Origin: Bemisia tabaci
Taxonomy: Eukaryota > Arthropoda > Insecta > Hemiptera > Aleyrodidae
Assembly (NCBI RefSeq): GCF_918797505.1
Contig: NC_092801.1
Span: 2,728,001 to 2,792,000 of the forward strand
DNA length: 64,000 bases
Direction: 5' to 3'
Notes under the pieces: model-generated
Seen by the model: only the letters and a program-made list of their open reading frames with translations
Databases searched by the model: none
What the model was told of the DNA's origin: nothing
In this document: positions 32,814 to 43,589 of the stretch, piece by piece
Layout: the number at the start of each line of letters is the position of its first letter
How positions within the stretch are numbered: the first letter of the stretch is position 1
Translations under genes and position numbers: made by a program

Positions 32814-33373
32814 CACAATGGACCACTATAGACAAGGTACGAATTAAAAGATTCTGATACATGTTTCTTAACCAAAATTTTACGCAAAACACGATTTGCG
32901 CAACGAAAATGACTGAAACCAAATCCTCACGAAGATATTAACGTTTTTATTTCACATTGGTTACAAGGAATTTGAAGTGTCCGCTCACAAGAAACTCAAA
33001 GCTCTACGTGAGTCAAATCGCGCACTACAACGGTTTCAGCAATCTTCCGAATCAAGCAATGTTCATTTCCCACCATGTGTTGTTCAAACTATTAGCAATT
33101 TGCTATAGCTGAGCCAAAGCGTCAAGATTGATGTTGCCAGATTTTTATATCGCAGAGACTGTCATGATAAACTTTTAGCGCGCGATGTAAATCACGTAGA
33201 GCATTGAGTTTTCAAGAGCGGGTGGTTTGAATTCACGCATCAAGAATTATTGAATATCTTCGTAAGGAGTTAATTTCGGTAATTTTCGTTGTGCGCATCG
33301 TGTTCTACGTTAAATTTTGGCTGAGAAGCATGTATCAGAATGCTGAAATGTGTACCTTGTCTAGTGGTCCATT
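32814..33373. mobile_element. family L element, copy 2
   Basis: ATGGACCACTATAGACAAGG on the left, CCTTGTCTAGTGGTCCATT on the right. About 90% similar by eye to the copy at 13967, including TTCACATTGGTTAC and AAGAATTATTGAATATC. Confidence 0.78.
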
Positions 33374-33680
33374 CGGCATCACTGGGCTAGTAATTACACC
33401 GATTCATCTGAACCGGCGATGGAATCAACCCGCCTGGAGCTGCAATTCTCTTACTGTGTTCTGGGGGTCTCCCTCCCGGGCTGGGGAGGGGTAGGGAGGG
33501 GGGCGATCGTGGCGCTCGAGCGGTGACAGACAGAAGCTTGAGTCGCTCCACCGCCCACGGATATGTAAACATTTATGCCTGTTATTATCCGATGTAAATG
33601 TTTTCGGGGGATTGCCTCCCTCTCGGCGAATGAGAGCTGCAAGGCTGCCAGATTGCGCCTGGGGCGCCCGTTTTCCAAAA
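33374..33680. other. GC-rich stretch
   Basis: GGGGAGGGGTAGGGAGGGG at 33483-33501. Overlapping chance frames on the - strand. Confidence 0.4.
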
Positions 33681-33940
33681 CAGGGTTGCCACAAAATTCA
33701 GAAAATTAAATTCCCTGACATTTCCCTAATTTCCCTAACACATTTGAGTAAAATTCCCTGACAATTTAAGAAACGTCACAGGGCGAAAATGACATAATTT
33801 GAAACAGTTTCCAGGCTTTGTTGTTCTAAACGTTAAATCCATCTAGGAAGCAAAAAAAGTTTATTTAACACATTTTCCCTGACAATTCCGTCATTTTCCC
33901 TGACATGTTCCGGTTTTCCCGCTATTCTCTGGCGACCCTG
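33681..33940. mobile_element. element with CAGGGTTGCCA ends
   Basis: CAGGGTTGCCACAAAATTC on the left and TCTGGCGACCCTG on the right. The interior iterates TTCCCTGACA and TTTCCCTAA words on one strand. 260 bp, non-coding. Confidence 0.6.
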
Positions 33941-34202
33941 ACAAACGCATCAGACACTAAATATAGCAAAATGCAACGTTTTACTTACGTTCAGCATACC
34001 GTTAGATTTCAAAAGTTGCTTACCTAAAACAGACAAACAAAACCAAGAGATTAGAAAACGATTCACAAAATTCAAAGTCCCAGCATTTTCGTTGAATTTA
34101 AGAGCACAGAGAGTTACACAATTTTGAGTAGACGGGTTGGGAAAAAAGGAGAGAAAAATTGGCGGCTTATGGGGAGATACAAATGAAATAGTAGCAGAAC
34201 AG
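33941..34202. other. non-genic stretch
   Basis: Nothing recognised apart from chance frames extending from family A. Confidence 0.45.
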
Positions 34203-34366
34203 CTGTGGCGTGGCATGCTTTGCGACAATCGATTGTTATGCCATTTAAACCTATGGAAAAGGATCGATAAACAGAATGTTCGCGGCGAACACCTTGATAG
34301 TCGATTCTTTGCGATAGGTTTAAATGGCATAACAATCGATGCATCGCAATTCACGGCACGCAACTG
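34203..34366. mobile_element. family A hAT-like fold-back, copy 4
   Basis: Both arms are the CCATTTAAACC type. Flanks CAGAACAG (34195-34202) and CGGAACAG share 7 of 8 bases. Ends CTGTGGCGTGGC and CACGGCACGCAACTG. Confidence 0.78.
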
Positions 34367-34494
34367 CGGAACAGCACGGACCCAAATTTGTTTGATAATG
34401 TTTGATGATAGAATTGTTCCAAAACATCTGAAAACACGCTGTAATAAGACGCGCAATAACTCGCATGGCAGTCCTATCGTCCAACCTTAAGTAT

Positions 34495-34661
34495 CGGCAA
34501 ACCTAAGTTTAACCTTAATCAATTGCTAGTTTAAGATAAGCTAAGTTAAGATTAATCATTTCAAAGACATTTAATATGTCTAAATGTAATCTTGTAAAAT
34601 GTTAAATATTTTGTGCAAATAAAAAAAAAATAAAAATAAAAAAAAAAAAAAAAAAAAAAAA
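34495..34661 (+). repeat. A-tailed segment, possible 3' end of a retroposed copy
   Basis: TAAGTTTAACCTTAATCAAT leads through AATGTTAAATATTTTGTGC into a long A-rich tail (34619-34661) with scattered T. This looks like the 3' end and tail of a retrotransposed RNA or LINE. No coding part is visible upstream. Confidence 0.4.
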
Positions 34662-34923
34662 GAGGTCCTATTGTCGCGAGTCAATTTTTTCCGCTAGAAC
34701 AATCTGTCGGCTCTGTTGTTAAATCGCACGAACACGTAAGAAGCTGAGGTTGATTCTAGCACATTTAACAAGGCAACTTACCCGAAATAACTGAGATAAA
34801 TTATTATTTTCTCGCTCAGTCCGGGATTTTTACGAGATTAAGAGATCCTACTTCGCCTGGAAGAAGCCCCGAGAACAATTATTTTAAGAAGCAGCTCTTG
34901 ACCGAGAGTCGGATTAACAGCAC
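34662..34923. other. non-genic stretch
   Basis: Nothing recognised. Confidence 0.45.
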
Positions 34924-35086
34924 CAGTGGGCGCGCACGATCGATTATTATCGATTACTCCCCTTTTGAAGCTGTGGTGAAGAATCGATTGTTCAGGTGTT
35001 CGTTGCGAACACTCCGTTCATCGATCCTTTTCCATAGGTTTAAATGACGGATCAATCGATATATCGCAAGGAATGCCACGCCACTG
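34924..35086. mobile_element. family A hAT-like fold-back, copy 5
   Basis: Left arm ATTATCGATTACTCC type, right arm CCTATGG / TTTAAATGACGG type. First of three A copies within 680 bp. No clear 8 bp duplication. Confidence 0.72.
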
Positions 35087-35138
35087 GATGGCGCAGCTGA
35101 GTTCACGTGGGCTTCCGATCTTCTTTTCGGGAGAAGAG

Positions 35139-35302
35139 CAGTGGCGTGGCGTGAATAATCGATTATCGATAACTCGCCATTTGAAGCTAAGGTAAAGAAT
35201 CGATTACTAAGGTGTTCGCTGCGAACACCCTAATAATCGATCTTCTTTCATAGGTTTAAATGACATAACAATCGATATATCGCAATTCACGCCACGCCAC
35301 TG
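35139..35302. mobile_element. family A hAT-like fold-back, copy 6, exact 8 bp duplication
   Basis: Ends CAGTGGCGTGGCGTGAAT and ATTCACGCCACGCCACTG. GAGAAGAG on both sides (35131-35138, 35303-35310). Confidence 0.88.
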
Positions 35303-35440
35303 GAGAAGAGATTTCCGAGAGAACCCTTAAAACGTCGAGTTTCCTTTCAAAACTGAAGTAACATCTCGTTTTACAGCTTGATTTCTGGATACAGCACGTA
35401 CACCAAAAATTACAGGTCTCGTTGCTCGGATTGTTCCGCG

Positions 35441-35604
35441 CAGTAGCGTGACGTGAATTGCGATATATCGATTTTTATGCCATTTAAATCTACGGAAAAG
35501 GATCGATAAACAGGGTGTTCGCAGCGAACACCTTAATAATCGATTCTTTACCATAGCTACAAATGAGGAAATATCGATAATCGATCATTCACGCCACGCC
35601 ACTG
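35441..35604. mobile_element. family A hAT-like fold-back, copy 7
   Basis: Flanks GTTCCGCG and GTTCCACG share 7 of 8 bases. Left arm of the GCGATATATCGAT type and right arm of the ATAATCGATCATTCACG type. Confidence 0.84.
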
Positions 35605-36184
35605 GTTCCACGGCTATGGAGGAACATCTTTACTTTCGACTACATTTTGGTGTCTATTGCGTCATAATTCAAATTATTGCTTTCGTGCAATTTTAAGTAT
35701 GTGGTCCATTCTTAAATTACTCCATGTCCCACTGACCCAGGACGAACAGGGTTAGTGGAGGGACCAATGTGTGTGCTTATGCGCCTTATGCACGTTAAGT
35801 GACTCAGGGGTACAACAATTTTTCTTTTTTCGTGTGTGACTTTTCACTTTGCTTCTGGACTTTCTGTTATTGCCAGACTTTGTAGGACTCTCCCGATTGC
35901 CGGCACCTCACTCCGTCGTTTCTCCCACGAAAGGTCGTAACTACAAATCCAGGTTGCCTAAATTCCCCTCGCAAAAACTGCATTTAAACCACGAGAATCT
36001 TGGGGTTTTTCAACTGAGAATTTCACTGAATTTTTTCTGATCTCATTCAAAAATCAGATAAATCGTCGACTAAATCTACACAGGTAGTCTTGCAAAAATT
36101 GAAATTTTTGGGTCAACTTTGCAACCTTGAAATGGAAGTACATTCCCTCGTACGAGAAACGACGATTTAGCGACTCCTGCGCAG
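35605..36184. other. non-genic stretch with family BB fragment
   Basis: A fragment similar to 14870-15105 lies at about 36000-36160 (AGTACATTCCCTCGTACGAG). No gene seen. Confidence 0.4.
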
Positions 36185-36445
36185 GGTGACATGAAACGTA
36201 AGAAAGAAATGAAAGATTGGAAATTTCAGTGAAATATTTCATGAAATTTCACGACGCTCGCTGTGAAATATTTCATATTTTTCAGGGGCTAGAGTCTGTA
36301 ACCCGCACGCAAACACACAAAATTAGAAGAAAGCCACAATTTTTATATTTTCCGAAACACAAAAAGGAACCGTCATTTTTTAAAATCTCTCATAAATTGC
36401 AGAAATTTCAAGATTTTATTTTTCATGTTTTTCCACCCTGCCCCT
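36185..36445. repeat. AT-rich inverted repeat with AAATTTCA words, copy 2
   Basis: GAAAGATTGGAAATTTCAG, TGAAATATTTCATGAAATTT and, at the right, TCAAGATTTTATTTTTCAT. Same arrangement as 24068-24353. Confidence 0.5.
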
Positions 36446-36835
36446 GCGGCATAAGCTCAAAAATCCTCATTTCGAGGATTCGGAGCGGCAACACGGCCAA
36501 AAGTTAGGCAGGTACGCGTCGCGTTGATGGCTGATGCGCTTAAGCCTCCATAAACATGGCTGATGGTCCCTCCCCCCCCCCTCCCCCTCCCTCGCGGCGG
36601 CCGTGCCCCTTTCAATTTGCATACGATTTCGGGATATGCAAACCCACAGTCGGCCTCCGGGCGGCGACACGCGCCCAACCTTATTCCCACATCTCATTCC
36701 GCGCCGGTCCTCCGGCTACGTTGCCAAATCGTGAGATAAGAAATTCCGAGCGCAAATTGCGAATTCAGTGAAAAAAGCGAATTTTTCTAACTTTATCCCG
36801 GCACGATGGCGACTGGACTCACCTAGAGCACAGTA
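36446..36835. other. GC-rich stretch
   Basis: A C run at 36571-36590 with overlapping chance frames. No gene supported. Confidence 0.4.
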
Positions 36836-37075
36836 CTGTGCCGTTATGAACATTCGAGAGTTGCGAAATATCCCCGGAAAAAAACATGTAATTTTGAGTA
36901 GAGTTAGGAATATTTTTCCTCGAAATTTTCAAATATTTTAGATTAAATTACATGAAAAATAGTCCAAAAAATTAGAAGAGGAAAAAATTAAAACATTTCC
37001 AATGAATTGGTATTATATCAAAGGAAATTTGGCAACGCTTGAAGGTTCATATGGCGTTTTTCCTTAATGCGGCAG
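36836..37075. mobile_element. family C element, copy 5, left end shortened
   Basis: Starts TGCCG followed directly by TTATGAACATTCGAGAG, missing about 15 bases of the usual end. Right end TTTTTCCTTAATGCGGCAG is normal. Confidence 0.68.
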
Positions 37076-37875
37076 TACATAGGGGCAGAACGGTTTAAAG
37101 CACCTATATGGTGAGAGTACGAACCTGTCGAAATATGGAGTTCTTAGGACCCAAAGGGTAGCCAACCTTCTAACACCAAAAAAAGTCAATGCCAATAATC
37201 AGATTTCAACCAAAATGGCCAAGAATGTTCATAAAGGTGCGTTTTTCCGCAGAAATGTGTGAATCAATGCAGAATTCTGTCAACAATAAATCACTCTGGA
37301 TAATTTGGCATTGGCGATTTTGCAAATCGGCAACGGTGTTTTTCCTCCATTTAAATATATTAAAAATATCGATGTAGGTGAGACAAGCTGTCTCGCCAAT
37401 AAACGATTGTTTTCATACATTTAAATGGAGGAAATTCAATAACCTTGGTGACGCGATCAATAAATTCGTTTGAGCAAACCGGAAATTATGTGAAAACCAG
37501 CTCATAAATATTTAACCAGCCGCATACTATAATAGAAATGCAGCATGACCTTGAGAATTAGACTAAAACATTGATCGTATGACCAAGATTCTTGGCTTCC
37601 CGGTTTCTCTGGCATTTCTTGACCACTGCAACCCTGATTTCATGTTAATTTATACCGGCAAAAAGCTTGTTTTCAGCTTCATCTGACAACCATTTTGGGA
37701 ACCGATCCTGGCCCGTTTATGTACTCACCCCCGCGACTCCGACCCCTACGCGGGGCTGAGCAAAATTCCCTCATTCTTTCGGCTCCTGAATTAATCTGCA
37801 ACGCCCCCTTCGCTTTACGTTCGGTTGCCGCGGGGCCGAAAAGCTCGAAGAAATATCCATGTTGAAAGTGGAAAA
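37076..37875. other. non-genic stretch with a small hairpin
   Basis: TTTTTCCTCCATTTAAATAT (37339-37358) pairs with ATTTAAATGGAGGAAATT (37418-37435). No gene seen. Confidence 0.4.
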
Positions 37876-37960
37876 ATATACTACCGCGCAATGAAAAAAT
37901 GCCGTACTAACATTCGAATACTGCCAGATTTCTGCTAATGAAACTCGAATTTTGTTGAGA
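37876..37960 (+). repeat. family C fragment (left end only)
   Basis: ATGAAAAAATGCCGTACTAA, then CATTCGAATACTGCCAGATT. The rest of the element is absent. Confidence 0.4.
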
Positions 37961-38579
37961 AAAAAGAGGGGCTTGACTTGAGCAGAGATATTCTTAATAT
38001 TGACGCCCCCCCCCCCCAAAAAAAAAAAAAAACATCTTCAATCAAGAGGAAAATATGCTCAAATCAATAGGAAAGTCACATCAGGGAGGAAAAATGAATG
38101 AAGTAGGGGTTGATCCCAACTTGAACGTTTCCCATAAATTGTGGATGTACCCCAATGAATTAGAGTACTAACTCAAATGTTGCGGTACTACCAAAATTAA
38201 TTGGAAATGTCCATATCATCTAACAATTTATGGTGGCACCAGAATTTTAGGGGACAACCCCTAACACTTCTTTGCCGTGACTGTGCCAGGCAGAAACTTG
38301 CTTTATAGGGATTTCATTTTTGGATTATATTGGTTGTTTTTAGGGTTTTAGCATTTGAATGATTAATATCGTCTCAAAATCGTAACTCAGTAACTTTTCA
38401 AAATCCAGACTATTAATAGGCACGACAGCAAAAATTAATGCAGACATCGTAAAATTTGAGAAACGTTTACGATCAATCAAACGTTTCCTTCAAAATGCTC
38501 AAACATTAAGATCTCTACGATCGCAAACATTCGAAGTTTGAAAGGTCTTCAAACTCGGATCATCTGCTTAGAAACTCGA
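37961..38579. other. non-genic stretch with C12-A15 junction
   Basis: A run of 12 C (38006-38017) runs straight into 15 A (38018-38032). The AT-rich rest shows nothing recognisable. Confidence 0.45.
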
Positions 38580-39039
38580 CAAAATGCCAGCGGAACATGC
38601 ACAAAAACATACACAAGCGGATAAAACGAAAGAAAGATTAAAACGCTTCAAAAAAAGATCCCTAGGGTCTCCTCCGAATTTCCTCTCAAAATATGTACTC
38701 CGAAAGTCCTCTCTTCTCCACGTTTGTCGCCGGGAGCTTGAAAGTTCGACAGAATGTCGACGCTGGGGCCGAGAAGATGCGGGACAGAGGAGGTTCTTGG
38801 CGAAATACTTCGAGAGGAAAAACGCGGGATTCTTTTAACATGGGAGAAATAATGAAAAGTCTAAGACTGTGCGCCCCGAGGGACTGGAATCTCAGGAGGG
38901 ACTTGTGACAATAGAGCTTCAGTCATCGGCGAATCCAATTCTACACTGCTCGCGGTACTTACCTTCTTCGTTTCGTGCGTGGAGGTAAATCGACGGTGAA
39001 ACTACCGCCATGACAGCGGTTCGAAATTCTCGACTTTCC
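38580..39039. other. stretch with overlapping open frames, no gene assigned
   Basis: Two + strand frames (84 and 71 codons; 38584-38838 and 38693-38908) are Arg/Lys-rich and share no recognised motif. Chance frames are the simpler reading. Confidence 0.3.
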
Positions 39040-39350
39040 TTTAAATATTTCTCCTTTTCCCGGTCTCTGAAATATTTCGTCACCTTCCAGGCAAAGTATC
39101 ACAAGCGCCATGCGACGTTTAAGAATTTCCGCCGCCATTATATTTTTTTACAGAGAAATTGTTCAACGAACCTGTCCGAAAATTACACCGAATTTTTTTT
39201 GTGCTGCCGATAAAATTTAGTGAAATTTTCGAACAGATTCAACCAACAATTTCTCAGTAAAAAAATAAAATGGCGGCGGAAATTTTTAAACGTCGCATGG
39301 CGCTTGTGATACTTTGCCTGGGAGGTGACGATTTGAATTCCCGGACCTTT
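39040..39350. mobile_element. fold-back element with GCAAAGTATCACAAGCGCC arms
   Basis: CAGGCAAAGTATCACAAGCG (39089-39108) pairs with CGCTTGTGATACTTTGCCTG (39301-39320). GCCGCCATTATATTTTTTTA pairs with TAAAAAAATAAAATGGCGGC further in. About 310 bp, non-coding, single copy here. Confidence 0.65.
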
Positions 39351-39552
39351 CGCTGAACTTAAAACAAAATTTCCATTTTTTTCGTATTTTTTGGTATTTT
39401 GGACCAAATTTCTTAATTAAAAGATCTAATTACACGGAAAAAGGAGTCCAGGTACCCAGTTTGGTTAAAATATGACAAGCCTTAAAAAAAAAGGATAGAA
39501 AGTGTGAACAATTGGAAGATCAGTGATTCATTTCAACACGGTCGTTAGTCCT
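39351..39552. other. non-genic stretch
   Basis: Includes the outer part of a long inverted repeat described in the findings. Confidence 0.4.
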
Positions 39553-39978
39553 CTCGTCCTGAGGAAAAAAGCTGTATGAACATTCGATCACTGAAAAAGA
39601 AATCTCGGTGTATTTACTAAGAAAAGGGTAAAATTACCAAGAATTCAGGGTTCTATTTGATCCCAGTTTTTCCTTGGTAAAATTACCATTTATGGAATTG
39701 GTAATTTTACTGGACCCCGGTAAAAACACCAATGTTTTTTATCGACTGTGGTAGAATTACCGAGATAAAATGGCAAAGTTACCGGGAATTGATTACCAAT
39801 AAAAGTGGTATTCTTACCTGAAAAAAACAGTAAAAATACCGGTTTTCAGGTAAGCTTACCAGTCTGTCTTGGTAAAATTACCAATAATTGGTAAAAAAAA
39901 GTGAGATGGTAAAGGTACTGACGGACCTTGGTAAAAACGCCGAGAATTTTTTTCAGTGTCGAGAGTTGCCAAAATTCC
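39553..39978 (+). mobile_element. family C left arm, interrupted by family B
   Basis: CCTGAGGAAAAAAGCTGTATG and CATTCGA before the B element; TCGAGAGTTGCCAAAATTCC after it. No right arm follows; instead a family L fragment starts at 39979. A matching right arm is at 42690-42930. Confidence 0.6.
39589..39958. mobile_element. family B element, copy 3, inside family C
   Basis: CACTGAAAAAGAAATCTCGG on the left, GAGAATTTTTTTCAGTG on the right. The host sequence TCGA appears on both sides of the insertion. Confidence 0.78.
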
Positions 39979-40241
39979 TCCGATTTCCCACCATGTGTTG
40001 TTCAAACTATAAGCAATTTGTTATAGCTGGGCGAAAGCGTTAAGCTTGACGTTGCCAGATTTTTATACCGCAGAGACTGTCATGATAACGTTTAACGCGC
40101 GATGTGAATCATTAAATATCTTCGTAAGGAGTTGGTTTCGGTAATTTTCGTTGTACGCATCGTGTTTTACGTTAAATTTTGGTTAAAAAACTTGAATCAG
40201 AATTTTGACCTTAAATGATACCTTCAATAGTTGTCCATTGT
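39979..40241 (+). repeat. family L fragment, right half
   Basis: TTTCCCACCATGTGTTGTTC through GATACCTTCAATAGTTGTCC, matching 14217-14523. The left half and about 40 bp of the right half are missing. Confidence 0.68.
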
Positions 40242-40518
40242 CCCATTAAACGAAATAATCAGATTTTTTCGAGATGTAAACAAGATCTGAAAGTTTACAA
40301 AAGTGGGGATTCGACAGAGGGAAGAAGACAGACGAGACATGGAAGACAGACACGAGGACGAAGCGTGGTCGACCGCAAGTTCCGGCGGCGGTGACCGCGA
40401 CCCTCGACGGAGCGCCGGATTCCACGCTAAATTAACATCTTCGTCCGCGGAACGGGAACGCGGAACGGACGGGAACCGGCGGAACGATCCTCTTTTCGGA
40501 ACACTGCGCTACGGGTTG
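40242..40518. other. GC-rich stretch with a + strand open frame
   Basis: The frame at 40303-40587 is rich in Arg, Asp and Gly (EEDRRDMEDRHEDEAWS) and runs into the following N repeat, so at least its tail is not a host gene. A 5' exon is possible but unsupported. Confidence 0.3.
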
Positions 40519-40735
40519 AGGTGCCGCACAGCGGGTCGAGTCAAACGGAGAGGGCGGACAAAATTACGAAACTTCCAAAGCTTGTAACTCCGTTCATAAA
40601 AAAAAAAAAGGTTGAGCTCCTAAAAGTGGCTCCATTGGTTTTCTTGTGAAATTTTTTTTGCGAGGCACCCCTTAAAATTTAAAATGTGACGTAACAAACA
40701 TCAAAATTTGGTTGCGTCAAAAATTTCATGTTCGC
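40519..40735. mobile_element. family N element, copy 5
   Basis: CCGCACAGCGGGTCGAGTCA on the left, GCTTGTAACTCCGTTCATA and GGCACCCCTTAAAATTTAAA inside. The right end is lost. Confidence 0.6.
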
Positions 40736-40925
40736 ACGGTTGCCACGGCCGGGGAATATTGGAAAAACCGGGAAATGTCAGGGCACTTTAAAAAGTCAGG
40801 GAAATTGTCGAAAGAGTCAGCGAAAAATTGCTACTTTACCTTTATTCGCACTTCAGGATCCACTTGACGTAAAGAGCAACAAAACTTTGCCTGGAAACTG
40901 TGTCAAATATATCTTTTTGGCCGTA
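40736..40925. repeat. GGGAAATGTCAGGG-type repeat fragment
   Basis: CGGTTGCCACGGCCGGGGAA, AAAACCGGGAAATGTCAGGG and GTCAGGGAAATTG, related to the 97 bp array at 41879. Confidence 0.4.
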
Positions 40926-41400
40926 TGGCATATCGACGGTGTAAGTCGGCAATCACATAACTCGTTTGCACACACTCCACTTGCACTTTGCACACTCCAG
41001 TTCACACAACTGGATTGCGATTGGAGAGTATAAACCTCCAAATTCGGTGTATACTCTAGCAGGCGCAGTATAGGCAATTTGCACATCGGAACGTTAGTGT
41101 CAAACGGTGTAGCGTTTGAAGTATTTCTGCGATGTTGAAGGCGCCATATCGACGGCGTAAATCCGCAATCACGTATCTCGTTTGCGGTGTCTGAAAATCT
41201 CCGCCTATATGTTTTTTTTTGTTTGTTTTTTGTTATTTTCTTTTAAAGAAGAACAAATTGACATCATTCCTTGAAGTTTTTGCAGAATTTTCTTCACACA
41301 GAGAAGAAAAATCCCGGCACATTTAAAGAATTGCCGTTGAGTAGATTTCCGTTTAAAAAATAAAGTATGACAGGAAGTCTGCGACGTCGCAAACCAAGTT
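40926..41400 (-). repeat. family O repeat, copy 2
   Basis: ATCGACGGTGTAAGTCGGCA, GGCGCAGTATAGGCAATTTG and AGCGTTTGAAGTATTTCTG correspond in reverse to 28958-29395. The unit ATCGACGG(T/C)GTAA occurs twice (40935, 41149), so the copy is rearranged. Confidence 0.6.
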
Positions 41401-41878
41401 ACCGGCAACAAACAACAAACCGACTTACGCCGGTATCCTCAATTATCAGGGAATTCAACTCAAATTTGTGAGGGAAATGAGGAAAATGCCAGGGAATTTC
41501 ATTTTCTAAGGGTGGCAACTCTGTGTCCGACTCCTTCCGGAGACTAGTTCCACTGTGTGGCGGGGCGGCTCGGTTCGGCGGTCGCCCTTGAAAAGCTCCC
41601 CTCGCCCGGCCACCCCCCTCCCGGGGGGTTTGTTTGCGGCGAGCAAATATATTACAGCGGATTCGGCTCGACAAATAGAGGAACACGGGCCGCGGATGTC
41701 GCTGAAAGGCCGCCGCCTTCCGCATGCTTTTTCGATTAATTTCCGCGGGGAGCCTGGATTTTTTCAAAGGGACTTCCCTAGGGGCTCCCCGCGAGCGTAG
41801 GGGTCGGTCCATGGAGCCGTGCGGTTACGCAGCGGACAGTTGTGCCTTGAGGGTCAGTCAGTCCGTTCTTAAGCAAAA
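41401..41878. other. GC-rich stretch
   Basis: GC-rich at 41540-41820 with overlapping chance frames on both strands. Confidence 0.4.
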
Positions 41879-42162
41879 GAGCGTAACTATGTTCCAATGT
41901 ACTGAATTTTCAGGATTGCCGGTCGTCTGGAAAACCGGGAAAGGCAGGGTATTCTCGGGAAAAGTTTAGACGAAAGAGCGTGACTTTGTTCCAATGTACT
42001 GAATTTTCAGGGTTGCCGGTCGTCTGGAAAACCGGGAAAAGGCAGGGTTTTCTCGGGAAAAGTTTAGACGAAAGAGCGTGACTTTGTTCCAATGTACTGA
42101 ATTTTCAGGATTGCCGGTCATCTGGAAAACCGGGAAAAGGCAGGGTATTCGCGGGAAAAGTT
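41879..42162 (+). repeat. tandem array, about 97 bp unit, 2.9 copies
   Basis: Units begin GAGCGTAACTATGTTCC (41879), GAGCGTGACTTTGTTCC (41976) and the same at 42074, each containing GGTCGTCTGGAAAACCGGG. Copies differ by only a few bases. Confidence 0.85.
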
Positions 42163-42164
42163 AG

Positions 42165-42666
42165 GCAATGGAGATGTTGCATGTGTGAGGGATTTGCGAT
42201 TTGACCATTCATTCTTATGTAAAAGTTCGCGAGAAACAAGATAGTGCCACTGTTTTTCTCTGAAATCAACTCCCAAGCGCAAAAAAGCTCTCAAGTTGGG
42301 GCCAAAATGGAGGGGATATCCCACCCTACCCTGAGAGTCCATCTCTACAAACTCTCCATGCAAAGATAGGGAGCAAATACATTAGACGGGTCGCCGTGTT
42401 TTCAGTTTTGGAGTCCCCACAGAAAGTGGCAATCCTGCTAATGTATTTGCTCCCTATCTTTGTATGGAGAGTTTTGTTTGATGTAGAGGTGGACTCTCAG
42501 GGTAGGGTGGGATATCCCTCCTTTTTGGCCTCAACTTGAGAGCTGTTTTTGAGCTTGGGAGTTGATTTCAGAGAAAACCAGTGGCACCATCGTGTTTCTC
42601 ACCAACTTTTACATAAGAATCAACAGTCAAATCGCAAATCCCTCACACATGCAACATCTCCATTTC
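42165..42666. mobile_element. fold-back element, family G copy 4
   Basis: CAATGGAGATGTTGCATGTG on the left, CACATGCAACATCTCCATT on the right. Arms of about 240 bp around 42405. Starts directly after the 97 bp array. Confidence 0.8.
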
Positions 42667-42689
42667 TGGCACATCTCCTCTACTGTGCT

Positions 42690-42930
42690 GAGAACAAACA
42701 CCGTTTGATCCAACTGGCGTTGCAGAATTTCCTTCGATAAAATGCGAGTTTGCCAGAGATCTTGTGGATATTTTTCTCCCAATTTTTCACAAAATTCCAT
42801 TCGCAATTGTATCTACAGTTTCTAAAAATGTCAAAGACAGTATCTTAACTCTCCTAAAACAAAATAACGTTTATCGGAGGAATTTTGGCAATTCTCGAAA
42901 GTTCATACAGCGTTTTTCCATGGCACGAGA
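42690..42930. mobile_element. family C right part
   Basis: GCGTTGCAGAATTTCCTTCG through GGCAATTCTCGAAAGTTCAT to GTTTTTCCATGGCACGAG. The outer left end is missing. It pairs with the arm at 39553 (see findings). Confidence 0.6.
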
Positions 42931-43589
42931 GGACTAACGACTGCGTGGAAACAAATCACTGATCCTCCAACCTTAGGTGGAACTTTGAGTTTGAAAAATG
43001 CAAAGGTGAGGGGGGAGAAGGGGGGGCAAAGGAGTGAGAAGGTGGAAACCTGCGGCACTACGAGAGGAATTATGAATTTTTGACAATTAAAGCGCGAACT
43101 TTGATGTACGCGCAATGCGCGAAGTATCCATGCAGTCTTGCAGGCGCTTACATGCGTTTCGCACGGCCGGCCTTGCTGCATTTAGCGCGATCATTTAAAC
43201 TCGCGCTGTCAGCGTTTTTTAACGTGTTGTTTTGAAATTTTTGTACAGGTACACTCTGTGTAGAGCCATGGACCATTGTCATTTAAGGTGATTAAAAACT
43301 TAGGACTCTAATCGGCCATGCTCAGACTGAAAAATTAACGAATTACAATACAATTGGGAAGTATGAACTTTTTTAAGGAATCACGGCCCGGGAAATGAGG
43401 GAAAAGTGTGGGAATTTTGATATTCCAGTTCAGTGCCGACCTGAAAAACGTGAGGAAAAATAGTGGTACAGGAGCCGGTCTCGATTTCGTGAACGACAAT
43501 GCCTCCGTGCCGCGACGCGACGCTCAAAGAGAATAAGCAAATCGGCCTTAAAACGCCGCCACCCTGACTTAAGGCTGTAGCTTAATTTT
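42931..43589. other. single-copy stretch, no gene seen
   Basis: A GCGCAATGCGCGAAGTATCC half-hairpin at about 43111-43130 resembles 6831-6888. A - strand frame at 42903-43181 overlaps the C end. Confidence 0.4.

Noticed and set aside
39589..39958. 4 bp TCGA duplication for family B
   Set aside because: TCGA flanks this copy, but other B copies show at best 2 bp matches, so the duplication length is unresolved.
40303..40587. 94-codon Arg/Asp/Gly-rich frame as a host first exon
   Set aside because: It runs into a family N repeat and has no splice or start evidence beyond GC-rich composition.
41879..42162. CRISPR-like array
   Set aside because: The units are contiguous 97 bp tandem repeats without unique spacers, in a eukaryotic context.
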